From NCBI GenBank assembly GCA_016932475.1, contig JAFGCU010000042.1:1-57197 (forward strand): a DNA stretch of 57,197 nucleotides, read 5' to 3'. Both the position numbers and the translations under genes were made by a program. Numbering within the stretch: position 1 is the first letter of the stretch; each line of letters starts with the position of its first letter. The notes under the pieces are model-generated. The model saw nothing but the letters and a program-made list of their open reading frames with translations. It had not been told where the DNA came from and searched no databases. The DNA is from Anaerolineales bacterium (GTDB taxonomy: Bacteria; Chloroflexota; Anaerolineae; Anaerolineales; RBG-16-64-43). Positions 42,496 through 50,641 of this stretch are shown in pieces.

Positions 42496-43557
42496 ATGCT
42501 GAATTTTTTACGGCGCAAGCCGAAACAGAGCGACAAACTGATTGTCCTCCTGGCATCGCAGAACCCGGATCCGAAACTGGTCGATGTGTTGGCCAAACGG
42601 CAGGAGATCATCATGCGCGAAACGTTCACCACCCGCGGCGTGATCCGCGGGCTGCCGGACGCGGATCTGGTCGTGCTCGGAGACGTCATCCCGCTGTGGG
42701 ACGTCGACACTTCCCTGATGCAGAACACCCTCGAGGTCACCGGTATCCCCGTCACCACACCGGATCAGATGCTGTCACAGCCGGAGGAATGGATCTCGAC
42801 GGCGCGGCTGGCCAACCGCAAGAAGCTGCAATACCTCCCGGCGCGGTTCGTGCTGGTGGGCGGCTGGGCGGGCGGGGTGGGCAAATCCTGCCTGGCGCTG
42901 GCGATGGCCAAACGGTTCCGCGAGCGCAACCTCCCCACGGCGATTCTGGAAGCCAGCGAAGGCGGTTCCTACCTGGTCTCGCGCCTCGGGCCACAACTGC
43001 ACTCGTTGTACGACGTCCTGACCGGCGAGGACACGGCCACCGAGTGGGAGGGCGTCAAGCTGTATCCGATCGACCATCGCGCGTCGCAGGTCCTGGCCGA
43101 CGATCCGCGCCTGCCGGATTTCCTGGCCGGTTTAAAGAGGGGGTACACGCTGGTCGTGGTGGACGCCTCTCCCAGCCATCCCTTCTGGCCCCGGTTGCTG
43201 GATCTGGCGACCAACATCATCGTGGTTACCGCTCCGCGAGATGAATCCCTGTTCCAGGCGGAAACGCTGCTCAAGGAACTGGAACCGGTGCGCGCCTCGC
43301 GTCCGGAGCTTAAAATCCACTTAATCATGAATATGGTCCATTCCCTCGGCGAGCGGATCGGCATGTCGGGCATGGTCGCCGCGTCGATCCCCTACAACGA
43401 ACGCTGGGCTTCCCAGCTCGATCCGCGGATTGCGGATCCTCTCCTGAACATTTTGTATCCGGGCTGGATCTCGGGCCCGAACCCCAAGGCATTGCGGAAG
43501 CGGATCCTGGCGGCCAAATCCGGCGGGAAATCTCCAGAGAATTCCGGGAAGAAGTAG
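42496..43557 (+). CDS. TadZ/CpaE-like pilus localisation ATPase
   Basis: This 353-aa protein of the ParA/MinD superfamily places the Tad apparatus in the cell. Residues 1-110 form a receiver-like atypical domain (LIVLLASQNPDPKLVDVLAKR, ADLVVLGDVIP). The nucleotide fold follows with Walker A at 122-132, reading GGWAGGVGKSC. In ParA/MinD the loop is KGGVGKT/S; here the signature Lys is Ala125, as in several CpaE proteins. VVVDASPSHPF is the Walker B-like strand. It stands between tadV and cpaB genes. Confidence 0.87.
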   Translation: MLNFLRRKPKQSDKLIVLLASQNPDPKLVDVLAKRQEIIMRETFTTRGVIRGLPDADLVVLGDVIPLWDVDTSLMQNTLEVTGIPVTTPDQMLSQPEEWISTARLANRKKLQYLPARFVLVGGWAGGVGKSCLALAMAKRFRERNLPTAILEASEGGSYLVSRLGPQLHSLYDVLTGEDTATEWEGVKLYPIDHRASQVLADDPRLPDFLAGLKRGYTLVVVDASPSHPFWPRLLDLATNIIVVTAPRDESLFQAETLLKELEPVRASRPELKIHLIMNMVHSLGERIGMSGMVAASIPYNERWASQLDPRIADPLLNILYPGWISGPNPKALRKRILAAKSGGKSPENSGKK

Positions 43558-43583
43558 CAGCCGCCCGGGCGAAAGGATGGGAT

Positions 43584-44261
43584 ATGGGACGCAGAATATT
43601 CGAAGCCGTCACGGGCATAATTCTTCTGGTTGTCGCGTTCGTCGCGGCCTACTTCTTCCAACAGGCGTATAAAAGCGGCGTGGAGTACCGGGCGCTTCCG
43701 GTGCCGGTGCAGGAGATCCCGCCGTACACGATGCTGACGGAAGAAATGTTCGAGTGGAAGGATTTCCCCAGCGCGCTCATCGGTGGATACGCAAGCACAC
43801 TCTCCCAGCTTACCGGCCGGATGGCCAATTCGCGGATTCCCGCCGGGCTGCCGATCCCGCTGGTGCTGATCAGCTCCCCGGAGGATTACCGCCTGGCGGA
43901 TCCATCGCTGGAAGTCCTCTCGATTCCCGTCTCGGCTCCCTCGGCGATCGGCGGCCAGATCCGGGAGGGGGACAACGTCAACATCTACCGGCTCCTCACG
44001 CCCGGCAGCCTGTTCATCCCGCTGGGCGGGAAGGATCCGATCATGGATTCGGTGACGCTCGTCGCCGAAAATATTCCGGTGGTCATGGTGATCGGAGATT
44101 CCGGCCGGTCGTCGAGTTCTTCCAGCGGCGTGCAGGAAGTTTCCGCCCGCATTCTGATCCTGGCGGTCACGGACGGGCAACGCGATGCGATCCTGACCCT
44201 GATGGGCGAGCTCAACAGCGGGGCCATCATGTGGGTCACGCTTGCGCCCATCGAAACCTGA
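43584..44261 (+). CDS. CpaB/RcpC-like pilus assembly protein
   Basis: This 225-aa protein has one N-terminal membrane segment (FEAVTGIILLVVAFVAAYFF) followed by an SAF-type beta domain (YRALPVPVQEIPPYTMLTEEMFEWKDFP, then NSRIPAGLPIPLVLI) and the RcpC/CpaB C-terminal stretch (LSIPVSAPSAIGGQIREGDNVNIYRL). CpaB acts as a periplasmic adaptor between the inner-membrane machine and the pilus. It is short for the family and lacks the LysM-like extensions of diderm versions. It begins 26 bp after tadZ. Confidence 0.86.
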   Translation: MGRRIFEAVTGIILLVVAFVAAYFFQQAYKSGVEYRALPVPVQEIPPYTMLTEEMFEWKDFPSALIGGYASTLSQLTGRMANSRIPAGLPIPLVLISSPEDYRLADPSLEVLSIPVSAPSAIGGQIREGDNVNIYRLLTPGSLFIPLGGKDPIMDSVTLVAENIPVVMVIGDSGRSSSSSSGVQEVSARILILAVTDGQRDAILTLMGELNSGAIMWVTLAPIET

Positions 44262-44288
44262 CGCATGGAAAGCGATCCGAGGGTATTC

Positions 44289-45617
44289 ATGGCGAAGGAT
44301 GAAACCTACGGCCTGCGGGAAATAGACCGGAAGGTGCTCCCGGAAGTCCAGGAGCACCTGGCGATGCGGAAAATCCGCCCGCCGGATTGGCGCGACGAGA
44401 CGCCCGATTCGCGCCAGAAGTTTTTCGACGCGGTGCGCGGGATCCTGATCTCCTCCGTCTCCCAGTCCGAACTGAACGAGATTGCGACCCGCCTGTGCGA
44501 CGCGCTGACCGGAGTGGGAATCCTCCAGCCGTTCCTGCGCCTGCAGGGGGTGGAGGAGATCTACGTCCGCGGCGGCCGGGTGGCGATGGAACGCAGCGGA
44601 CGGCTGGAGCACCTGGGAGAACTGGCTCCGGCCTCGTACTTCGAGCAGATGATCCGCCGGGTGGCCGACGCGACCGGAAAACCCCTCAGCCCGCTCAACC
44701 TCACGCTGCTGGTGGATCTGCCGGGCGGGGAGCGTTTCACCGCGCTCCTGCCGCCGCTCTCGGATTCGCCGGTGATCAACATCCGCTGCTTCGGCCGGAA
44801 TATGCGCGGGCTGGAAGACTTGGAGCGGGTGGGCACCTTCAATCGCCACATACCTCTGGTGAGCGGGTCGCTCGAGGATATCCGCGACCCGGACCTGCGG
44901 CGCAAAGTCAGCGGACAATCCTCCCCGGTGGCGCGTTACCTGGCCTGGGTGATGGCCACCCTGGCCGGAAGCGTGGTGTTCGCCGGACCGTTCAGTTCCG
45001 GCAAGACGACCCTTTTCAACGCGCTCAGCGATTACTTCCCGGTCGGGGATCCGGTGGCCGTTCTGGAGACGTTCCGCGAGATCCAGATGCGGCCGGAATC
45101 GTTCATGATGCGGGCGATCGCGCCCGCGGAAATCCTGCCGGGGGACACCCGGCGGATCACGATGGACGAAGTGCTCAACATCGTGTACACGCGGGCCAAC
45201 CCGCGCGCGATCATCCTCGGCGAGGTGGTATCTCCCGGCGAAGCGCTGCAGTTCCTGCGCGCGTCGAACCTCGGGCGCAGGGCGTTCACCACGATCCACG
45301 GCGGTTCGGTGGGCGCCGCGCTGCGGCGGCTGGAGGACCTGACGCTTTCCGCCCAGGATGGGCTGACCATGCGGGCGGTGCGGGAAATGGTCGTCAGCGG
45401 AATCGACCTCGTGGTGCTGATGTCGCAGGCCGCCAATCCGAAGGATCCGCGGGCGATCGACCGCTTTGTCGCGGAAATCACGCATATCGTCGACATCGAC
45501 GATAAAGGCGATTACATTACGGAGACGCTTTATCGCGGCGTGGAGGGCGCAGATGTAAGCCTGTACGGGAAGGCCTGGAAGGAAATCACGGGCGGGGATC
45601 CGGGGGGCGGGAAATGA
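44289..45617 (+). CDS. TadA/CpaF secretion ATPase
   Basis: This is the hexameric PilT/VirB11-type motor that powers pilus assembly. The 442-aa product has an N-terminal domain with YVRGGRVAMERSGRLEHLG and VINIRCFGR (all-alpha/PAS-like), then Walker A GPFSSGKTT, an Asp box (VLETFREIQM), Walker B RAIILGEV, and the His box TTIHGGSVGAALRRLEDL. Start 44289 is preferred for its GAGGG five bases upstream; ATG 44265 would add eight residues. TadB starts four bases before its stop. Confidence 0.93.
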   Translation: MAKDETYGLREIDRKVLPEVQEHLAMRKIRPPDWRDETPDSRQKFFDAVRGILISSVSQSELNEIATRLCDALTGVGILQPFLRLQGVEEIYVRGGRVAMERSGRLEHLGELAPASYFEQMIRRVADATGKPLSPLNLTLLVDLPGGERFTALLPPLSDSPVINIRCFGRNMRGLEDLERVGTFNRHIPLVSGSLEDIRDPDLRRKVSGQSSPVARYLAWVMATLAGSVVFAGPFSSGKTTLFNALSDYFPVGDPVAVLETFREIQMRPESFMMRAIAPAEILPGDTRRITMDEVLNIVYTRANPRAIILGEVVSPGEALQFLRASNLGRRAFTTIHGGSVGAALRRLEDLTLSAQDGLTMRAVREMVVSGIDLVVLMSQAANPKDPRAIDRFVAEITHIVDIDDKGDYITETLYRGVEGADVSLYGKAWKEITGGDPGGGK

Positions 45618-46537
45618 AATTGGGCCCGTACCAGCTGCTCTCCCTCGCCGCCGTCGCCTTTGGAATCGGTCTGTTCCTCTCAAGCCGCAGCCTGATTCTG
45701 CTGATGGAGGATGTGATCTTCGGCGTGTGGGATTGGCTTCTGCGCATCCTGCGGCCGGGCGCCCACCGTCTGCGCGACCTGGCGGCGGAAGCCCACTCCC
45801 CGAAGCTCGCCCAGACCATTTACGGAAAGGGGTTCGTCTCCCGGACGGGGATTGCGATCATGCGCTTCCCGTGGCCGATCCTGGTCGGCATGGGCCTGGC
45901 CGTATGGATACGGGATTGGATGCTATCCCCGATCATGATCATCATCGGGGCGGTGATCTCCTCCGCGCTTTTCTCCCGGATGAGCCGCCGGTTCTACAAC
46001 CAGCTGACCGACGAGCTGGAAATGCTGATCCTGCAATTCGTATCCCGCTACCCCCTGCGCAATTCGGTCGCGACCGCGCTTTCCGAGGCGGCCGACCAGC
46101 TTCCGGGCGGCCTACTGCGGGATGCGGCCGCCGGCACGGCCACCCGCCTGAAGCTCCAGGCCGGCGGCAATCCCTACCGCGATCTGGTCGCGGTGCCGCA
46201 TCCGGTGGCGCGGCGGTTCGCGGGCGTGCTGATGCGGGCCGGGATGGCATCGCCGGAAGTGTTCCTCGACCTGCTCGGACAGCTGCGCAAAGACACCGAA
46301 AGCCGCCGCGAACTGCAGCAGCGCGTCCGCCGGGATCTGACGCTCGAATCCGCCACCATCACGATCCTTCAGGTGGTTCTGATCGCCAGCCTGATCGCCG
46401 TCGCGCTGATCCCCTCCTGGAAAGTGTATTACGTGGGATCGGTCGGGAACCGGATTGTGTATCTGCTCCTGGTCGGCATGGGAATTCTCGGGACGGTGAT
46501 CGGGGAGAATGAAGTGCGCTACCTGGAGGAAGCCTGA
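45614..46537 (+). CDS. TadB-like inner-membrane platform protein (T2SSF domain)
   Basis: This 307-aa integral membrane protein is one of two platform subunits that join the TadA motor to the pilus. It has two N-terminal hydrophobic segments (LLSLAAVAFGIGLFLSS; PWPILVGMGLAVWIRDWML), a cytoplasmic helical T2SSF region with ELEMLILQFVSRYPLRNSVATALSEAADQLPGG and AGMASPEVFLDLLGQLRKDTESRRELQQRVRRDLT, and two C-terminal membrane segments. The start overlaps the TadA stop as ATGA, and its own TGA overlaps tadC as TGATG. Confidence 0.88.
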   Translation: MKLGPYQLLSLAAVAFGIGLFLSSRSLILLMEDVIFGVWDWLLRILRPGAHRLRDLAAEAHSPKLAQTIYGKGFVSRTGIAIMRFPWPILVGMGLAVWIRDWMLSPIMIIIGAVISSALFSRMSRRFYNQLTDELEMLILQFVSRYPLRNSVATALSEAADQLPGGLLRDAAAGTATRLKLQAGGNPYRDLVAVPHPVARRFAGVLMRAGMASPEVFLDLLGQLRKDTESRRELQQRVRRDLTLESATITILQVVLIASLIAVALIPSWKVYYVGSVGNRIVYLLLVGMGILGTVIGENEVRYLEEA

Positions 46538-47343
46538 TGTCCATCCGGGTGTTCTCCTGGCTGCTGTTCATTTTCTTCGGGGTGGGCATCGCGCTCATCC
46601 TGTTCAGCATTTTTCGTTTTCTGACGGATATGTTCCAATGGATGCGGAAACCGAAGGGGATTCTCAGCCGGGCGACGGCGATGGCGGTAAGGGCGGAGAT
46701 CGCCCGGCGGCCCGGTTTCTGGATGGACGTCGATTTCCCGTGGCTGACAGCCTACCTGATCATCGCGCCGTTCATGGTGTTGTTGTGGTTCGCGCTGGAA
46801 GGGACCGCGTTCCAGCCATACTCCATCGGCGCGCTGCTGATCCCGGTTCTGGTGCGGCGGTGGATCCTGCGCCAGAAGCGGCGCGAAGCCGGCAACGAAA
46901 TCCGGCAGTTCCTGGTGGAATTGCGCCTGCAACTCTCCTCGGGTGGAACCCTGCGGCCTGCGCTGATGGCGGTGGCGCAGTACGGTCCGCCCAACCTCGG
47001 GCGCCTGCTGCGGCGGCGGCTGTCGAGCCAGGAAAACGGTGTCCAGGTCCTGAGGCATGTGGCCGACGACACCGGCAGCCGCTGGATCGCGGATGTCGCC
47101 GGCCGGGCGGAGGCGGCCCGCGACGGGATGTTGAATCTGGATGAGGCGGTCGCCCAGTCCATCGAACGCGTCACCGGCGAGATGGACACCGAGGTGCGCG
47201 AGGAACTGCAACGCATCCCGACCCGCCTGGTGGTCGTCGTCTCACCGCTCATCCTCGGACCGGCATTGGCCGCCTGGGTGCTTCCGGTTGTCGCCCAGAT
47301 GATCGCCAATTTGGAGGGAATCAACTTCTTTGAGACGTTTTAA
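46537..47343 (+). CDS. TadC-like inner-membrane platform protein (T2SSF domain)
   Basis: This 268-aa protein is the second platform subunit and partner of TadB. It has an N-terminal hydrophobic segment (FSWLLFIFFGVGIALILFSIFRFL), a second pair around residue 70-105, a cytoplasmic helical bundle with FLVELRLQLSSGGTLRPALMAVAQYGPPNLGRLLRRRL and SIERVTGEMDTEVREELQRIPTR, and a C-terminal membrane segment (VVVVSPLILGPALAAWVLPVVAQMIANLEG). It starts within the TadB stop. A 165-bp gap follows before the first pilin gene. Confidence 0.85.
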   Translation: MSIRVFSWLLFIFFGVGIALILFSIFRFLTDMFQWMRKPKGILSRATAMAVRAEIARRPGFWMDVDFPWLTAYLIIAPFMVLLWFALEGTAFQPYSIGALLIPVLVRRWILRQKRREAGNEIRQFLVELRLQLSSGGTLRPALMAVAQYGPPNLGRLLRRRLSSQENGVQVLRHVADDTGSRWIADVAGRAEAARDGMLNLDEAVAQSIERVTGEMDTEVREELQRIPTRLVVVVSPLILGPALAAWVLPVVAQMIANLEGINFFETF

Positions 47344-47472
47344 GGCTGTTTTTAGGGGGGAAAAGCATTGTTCTTACGATGTTTTTACTTCCCAACCGTG
47401 ATTGCCTGCTAAGATTGTCTACAGCCGGTACGAAACAAGTATGCCGGACCCGAATTCAGCAATTATGATACT

Positions 47473-47488
47473 GCCGGAAAAATCCGGC
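47473..47488 (+). promoter_or_regulatory. Hairpin just upstream of the first Flp prepilin gene
   Basis: A perfect stem GCCGGA/TCCGGC (47473-47478 and 47483-47488) with an AAAA loop lies nine bases before the AAAGGAG ribosome site of the pilin gene. It may stabilise the pilin mRNA 5' end after processing or control translation. This is inference from position. Confidence 0.45.
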
Positions 47489-47508
47489 GATGGAAAGGAG
47501 AAAAACCC

Positions 47509-47676
47509 ATGTTTACCCGAAAGCAGAGAGGTGCAAGTCTGGTGGAATGGATCGTCGTGGTCGTGGTTGTCGTCGCCGTTCTCGGCGCGGCCGCCATCGG
47601 CATCGCCGAAGTCACCAGCGGCAAAGCGGGCGAAGTAGAGACCTGGATTGAAGGCCTCGCCACCCCGGTGCCCTAA
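47509..47676 (+). CDS. Flp-type prepilin 1
   Basis: This tiny protein (55 aa) is the pilus subunit of the Tad system. It begins MFTRKQRG-ASLVEW. The prepilin peptidase would cut after Gly8, leaving Ala+1 and Glu+5, and the hydrophobic stretch IVVVVVVVAVLGAAAIGIA follows as the polymerisation helix. Flp motifs usually read G/XXXXE(F/Y); here the residue after Glu is Trp. A strong AAAGGAG precedes the ATG. It is one of three prepilins and carries a longer charged tail (GKAGEVETWIEGL). Confidence 0.83.
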   Translation: MFTRKQRGASLVEWIVVVVVVVAVLGAAAIGIAEVTSGKAGEVETWIEGLATPVP

Positions 47677-47748
47677 ACAGTCGGTCCTGGAATTGCCGAT
47701 CCGCCGGAGTTGCCATGAAGGCGGATAACAGTTGATCGGATCCCTTGG

Positions 47749-47790
47749 TCGGATGGATGGCCTCGCTGCAGTAAAGAGACATCCATCCGA
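47749..47790 (+). promoter_or_regulatory. Hairpin between the first and second Flp genes
   Basis: A perfect 11-bp stem TCGGATGGATG/CATCCATCCGA (47749-47759 and 47780-47790) has a 20-base loop. With only TTAAGG after the stem it is not a classical terminator. It could be an attenuator or a 3' stabiliser that raises flp1 mRNA above flp2. Confidence 0.55.
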
Positions 47791-47820
47791 TTAAGGATTC
47801 AGGGATAAGGAAGGACCAGG

Positions 47821-47970
47821 ATGCTAGCAGACCGCAGAGGGGCCGATTTGGTGGAATGGATCGTCGGGGTGGTCATTGTCCTCGGCGTGGTCGGCGCATC
47901 GGTGTACTCGTTATTCCAGACTCTGGGTGGGGAGTTCACGGAACTCGACAACGCCATCTCCGTTCCATAA
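47821..47970 (+). CDS. Flp-type prepilin 2
   Basis: This 49-aa prepilin has N-terminus MLADRRG-ADLVEW, cleavage predicted after Gly7, Glu at +5, and a hydrophobic helix IVGVVIVLGVVGASVYSLF. The following residue is Trp, as in prepilin 1. Its tail is acidic (GGEFTELDN). A ribosome site AAGGA lies upstream, and a hairpin separates it from prepilin 1. The relation between the three pilins suggests a duplicated gene that has diverged. Confidence 0.78.
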   Translation: MLADRRGADLVEWIVGVVIVLGVVGASVYSLFQTLGGEFTELDNAISVP

Positions 47971-47993
47971 TGCATGGAGAGAGGAATAACACG

Positions 47994-48140
47994 ATGATTC
48001 GCAGAAGCAGGGGGGCCAGCATGGTGGAATACATTGTCCTGCTCGTCCTGATCGCAGGATTGGTTGGCGGAGCGGTGCTCGCGCTTTCCAACACCATAAA
48101 CACGAATATTTCCAACGCCTACAATAATCTGGGTTCGTAG
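47994..48140 (+). CDS. Flp-type prepilin 3
   Basis: This 48-aa prepilin reads MIRRSRG-ASMVEY, with Gly7 at the cleavage site, Glu+5 and the canonical Tyr+6. The hydrophobic helix is IVLLVLIAGLVGGAVLAL, and the tail is Asn-rich (NTINTNISNAYNNLG), which looks like a standard Flp C-terminus. It begins 24 bp after the prepilin 2 stop with an AGGAA site. Of the three, it is closest to the usual Flp major pilin. Confidence 0.84.
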   Translation: MIRRSRGASMVEYIVLLVLIAGLVGGAVLALSNTINTNISNAYNNLGS

Positions 48141-48152
48141 GAAGAGGACGGG

Positions 48153-48674
48153 ATGCCGAGCCGGGTAGTCTGGATGAGCCGAGGATCTTGGGGGCTTTCC
48201 ATTCGGGAAGCATGCTTTTTCCCGCCGGGAGGCGGCGCCCGCCGTTTCCGGAGCCCGCGGCATGGTCAGGCGTCGCTGGAAGTATTGATCGTCCTCCTCC
48301 TTCTGATCCCCCTCATTTTCGGAGCCTTTGCCCTTTCCCGGGGCGTGGCCATCAAATCCTCTCTGGATTCCGGCGTGGCGGTTGCGGTGCGGGCGCTTTC
48401 GCTGGATCCCTCCAATTGGACCTTCGCGTCGAATGCGGTCACTACGACCGTTGCGCAGAATGTCTTTGGAGGCAGCGGTCTGGGCCCCATCCATTTCGAA
48501 GCGTATAACTCCTCCGGAGCACAACTTTTCGAATCGACCTTCGACGACCTCGTGCTTGGCGATGGTTTTTATATTGTTGCCTGGGTGGTGTACAGCCCGC
48601 AGGTCCCATTGCTGCCCCTCGCGCCCATCACCCTTCGGGCCCGGCATTACGGCATAGTGGAAAGGGTCGACTGA
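48153..48674 (+). CDS. TadE-like pseudopilin
   Basis: This 173-aa minor pilin or pseudopilin has a short basic N-terminus, then HGQASLEVLIVLLLLIPLIFGAFALSRGVAIKSSLDSG, the TadE type: Gly-Gln-Ala-Ser-Leu-Glu before a single hydrophobic helix. The rest (about 110 residues) is extracytoplasmic with Ser/Thr and Gly. The prepilin peptidase probably processes it. It is encoded 12 bp after prepilin 3 and one base before the TadG-like gene. Confidence 0.82.
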   Translation: MPSRVVWMSRGSWGLSIREACFFPPGGGARRFRSPRHGQASLEVLIVLLLLIPLIFGAFALSRGVAIKSSLDSGVAVAVRALSLDPSNWTFASNAVTTTVAQNVFGGSGLGPIHFEAYNSSGAQLFESTFDDLVLGDGFYIVAWVVYSPQVPLLPLAPITLRARHYGIVERVD

Positions 48675-48675
48675 A

Positions 48676-49293
48676 ATGCAGCCCGCTGGGATATTCCGCC
48701 GGGCGGCCGCGGGCCGGTCGTATCGGTTCCGGAAAACACCGCGCGGCCAGATCCTTGTCCTGGCCTTAATCTTCATTATGATGTTTTTTCTGGTGGCGGT
48801 GGCGCTGATCGACGTCTACAGCGTGACGGAAGCGCGCGCCTGGGGCTACCGGGCGGCGCAGGCGGCGGCGCTGGCCGGAGCCTCGAGGACGACAGGCGGC
48901 TGGATCTTCTATCAACCGACGGTCGACCCTTCACTGCCGACTCCGACACCGCGCTCGGATAATTGCATGGATCCGGTCCGGGCCGAATTGGATCCGGTCC
49001 TGGCCGCGGACGCCGCCTATGCCATGCTCGACCAGGAGATGCAGGCCCGGGGGTTTGCCTACAACTATGAAATCCGTGTCCTGCCGGATTTTACCGGGGG
49101 AACGACGGTCGGCTGGCCGCCGGGATCGGCGCGGCTGGGCGGCGGGGATTGGAGTTCGGCGGAACCGGCGGTGGGCGTGTATCTCTGGTTCGACGTGCAT
49201 ACCTTCCTGAGCGGGATTGTTGGACGCTCCTCGGTAACCGTTCACGTCTTTGCCGCCGCCGGAGTGGCCCAGCCGCTGGTTTGCCCGCCTTGA
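48676..49293 (+). CDS. TadG-like pilus-associated protein
   Basis: This 205-aa protein has RGQILVLALIFIMMFFLVAVALIDVYSVTEARAW near the N-terminus, the TadG/TadE_N pattern (Gly-Gln then a hydrophobic helix), and an extracytoplasmic remainder containing PTPTPR and several aromatic strands. TadG-like proteins sit at the envelope interface of Tad pili. The full TadG von Willebrand domain is absent, so this is a short version. The ATG lies one base beyond the TadE stop. Confidence 0.72.
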   Translation: MQPAGIFRRAAAGRSYRFRKTPRGQILVLALIFIMMFFLVAVALIDVYSVTEARAWGYRAAQAAALAGASRTTGGWIFYQPTVDPSLPTPTPRSDNCMDPVRAELDPVLAADAAYAMLDQEMQARGFAYNYEIRVLPDFTGGTTVGWPPGSARLGGGDWSSAEPAVGVYLWFDVHTFLSGIVGRSSVTVHVFAAAGVAQPLVCPP

Positions 49294-49311
49294 TTTAAGA
49301 GGTAGTTATTG

Positions 49312-50628
49312 ATGAATGCGCAACCAAACATCCAACCATTCCAGAACAAGCACCGTCGCAGCGGGGTATTTTGGATTGCCGGAGCGGTTTTATTTATCGC
49401 TCTATGCGGTGGATTGACCGCACCGGGCGGAGTCCGTCCGGCGCGGGCGCAGGGGACCACGCCGACCTTTACGCCCCCGACTCCATCCACCTGCATGTAC
49501 ATCCAGTACGCCTACGTGACCGAGACATCGGTCGTGGTCGGCGTGAATAACAACACCGGGAGTACGACCCGCCTTTCCAGAGCGACCCTCGACTGGCCGT
49601 CGGGCCTGGGGGGTAGCGGCGGGGATTACGTGGATTATTTCCGATTCGGGGGAGCCCAATTTTATAATGGGAATGCCACCGTTCCGCCGACAAGCAGAAA
49701 CGTCAGCAACAGCGCCACCTACCAGATCACCCCCGGCCAGACGCGCGATTTCACCGCCGCCTTCGGGGCGGTGCCGCTGAATCGGCCGCTGTATGGATCC
49801 TTTACCGCCACCCTCAACTTCCGAAACGGTTGCAGCGTTTCCATCACCGTGACCCGCGAGCCGCCCCCGTCGGATTGCGCCACGGTGATCAATGCCTACC
49901 TGAGCGGGACAAGTATTTATTATGTCGTATACAACAATCTGGGAGCGAGCACTTACTTCCAAAGCGCGGACCTGGACTGGCCGGATATTCCGAGCCCGAA
50001 CCGTTATGTGAATTACTTCCGCTGGGGGACCGATCAGTTCTACGGCGTCAATGATTACAGCCCGCCCACCTTCGCGACCGATCCGACCCCGGATTATTTT
50101 GCCGCAGGCCAAACCTCTTTCTTCATGGTCAATTTTGGGAACGCCGGGACCCTCGAAGGGGATTTCAAGGTGAGCTTGAATTTCTCCTCCTGTTCCACAA
50201 CCCATACTTTCTCACGATGGGTAACCGTCACCCCCACCCCGACCGCCACCCCGACCGTGACCGCAACCACGATCCCCCTGGCGGGCGCTTCCACCGTCCA
50301 GTTTGCCGCGTTGCTATTAAATGCCCATGATTTCGGGCTTGATGCGCAGACGATCCGGGGCCGGGTTTTGGGGGGAGGCGGGCCGCCCTATACCGTTGTC
50401 ATTTCGGTCGAAGATCCCGACGGCACCATCGCGACGTACAATCAAAATGTGGAGTTGGATGGAACCTTCGAACTGATCCCGTCCGAGACGGGCAATGATA
50501 ATTTCGGCTGTGACAAAGAGGGAATCTGGGAAACCTGGTTCGTTGTAACCGACAGCGTCGGCGGAACAGCCACCAGCAGTATTACCTCCTGGGCGGTTAA
50601 TTTCCCGCGTTCGCACGGAATACCGTGA
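49312..50628 (+). CDS. Secreted protein with internal duplication at the end of the pilus operon
   Basis: This 438-aa exported protein has a signal peptide at 1-48 ending in ARAQG. It then has two related repeats of about 120 residues (61-182 and 189-305), each with a YAYV/NAYL opening, an LDWP word, a DYVDYFRFGGAQFYNGN/RYVNYFRWGTDQFYGVN block, and one Cys near each end (61/174 and 189/294), which could form a disulfide. A TPTPTATPTVTAT linker leads to a C-terminal beta-rich domain. It starts 19 bp after the TadG-like gene and ends at a terminator, so it belongs to the operon. A pilus tip or adhesin role is inferred. Confidence 0.62.
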   Translation: MNAQPNIQPFQNKHRRSGVFWIAGAVLFIALCGGLTAPGGVRPARAQGTTPTFTPPTPSTCMYIQYAYVTETSVVVGVNNNTGSTTRLSRATLDWPSGLGGSGGDYVDYFRFGGAQFYNGNATVPPTSRNVSNSATYQITPGQTRDFTAAFGAVPLNRPLYGSFTATLNFRNGCSVSITVTREPPPSDCATVINAYLSGTSIYYVVYNNLGASTYFQSADLDWPDIPSPNRYVNYFRWGTDQFYGVNDYSPPTFATDPTPDYFAAGQTSFFMVNFGNAGTLEGDFKVSLNFSSCSTTHTFSRWVTVTPTPTATPTVTATTIPLAGASTVQFAALLLNAHDFGLDAQTIRGRVLGGGGPPYTVVISVEDPDGTIATYNQNVELDGTFELIPSETGNDNFGCDKEGIWETWFVVTDSVGGTATSSITSWAVNFPRSHGIP

Positions 50629-50641
50629 TCCCCCTCCTATT

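Noticed and set aside
43392-45683. Minus-strand open frame of 763 codons opposite cpaB and tadA
   Set aside because: It is antisense to two well-supported pilus genes; the composition (Arg, His, Asp, Gly) is that of a shadow frame.
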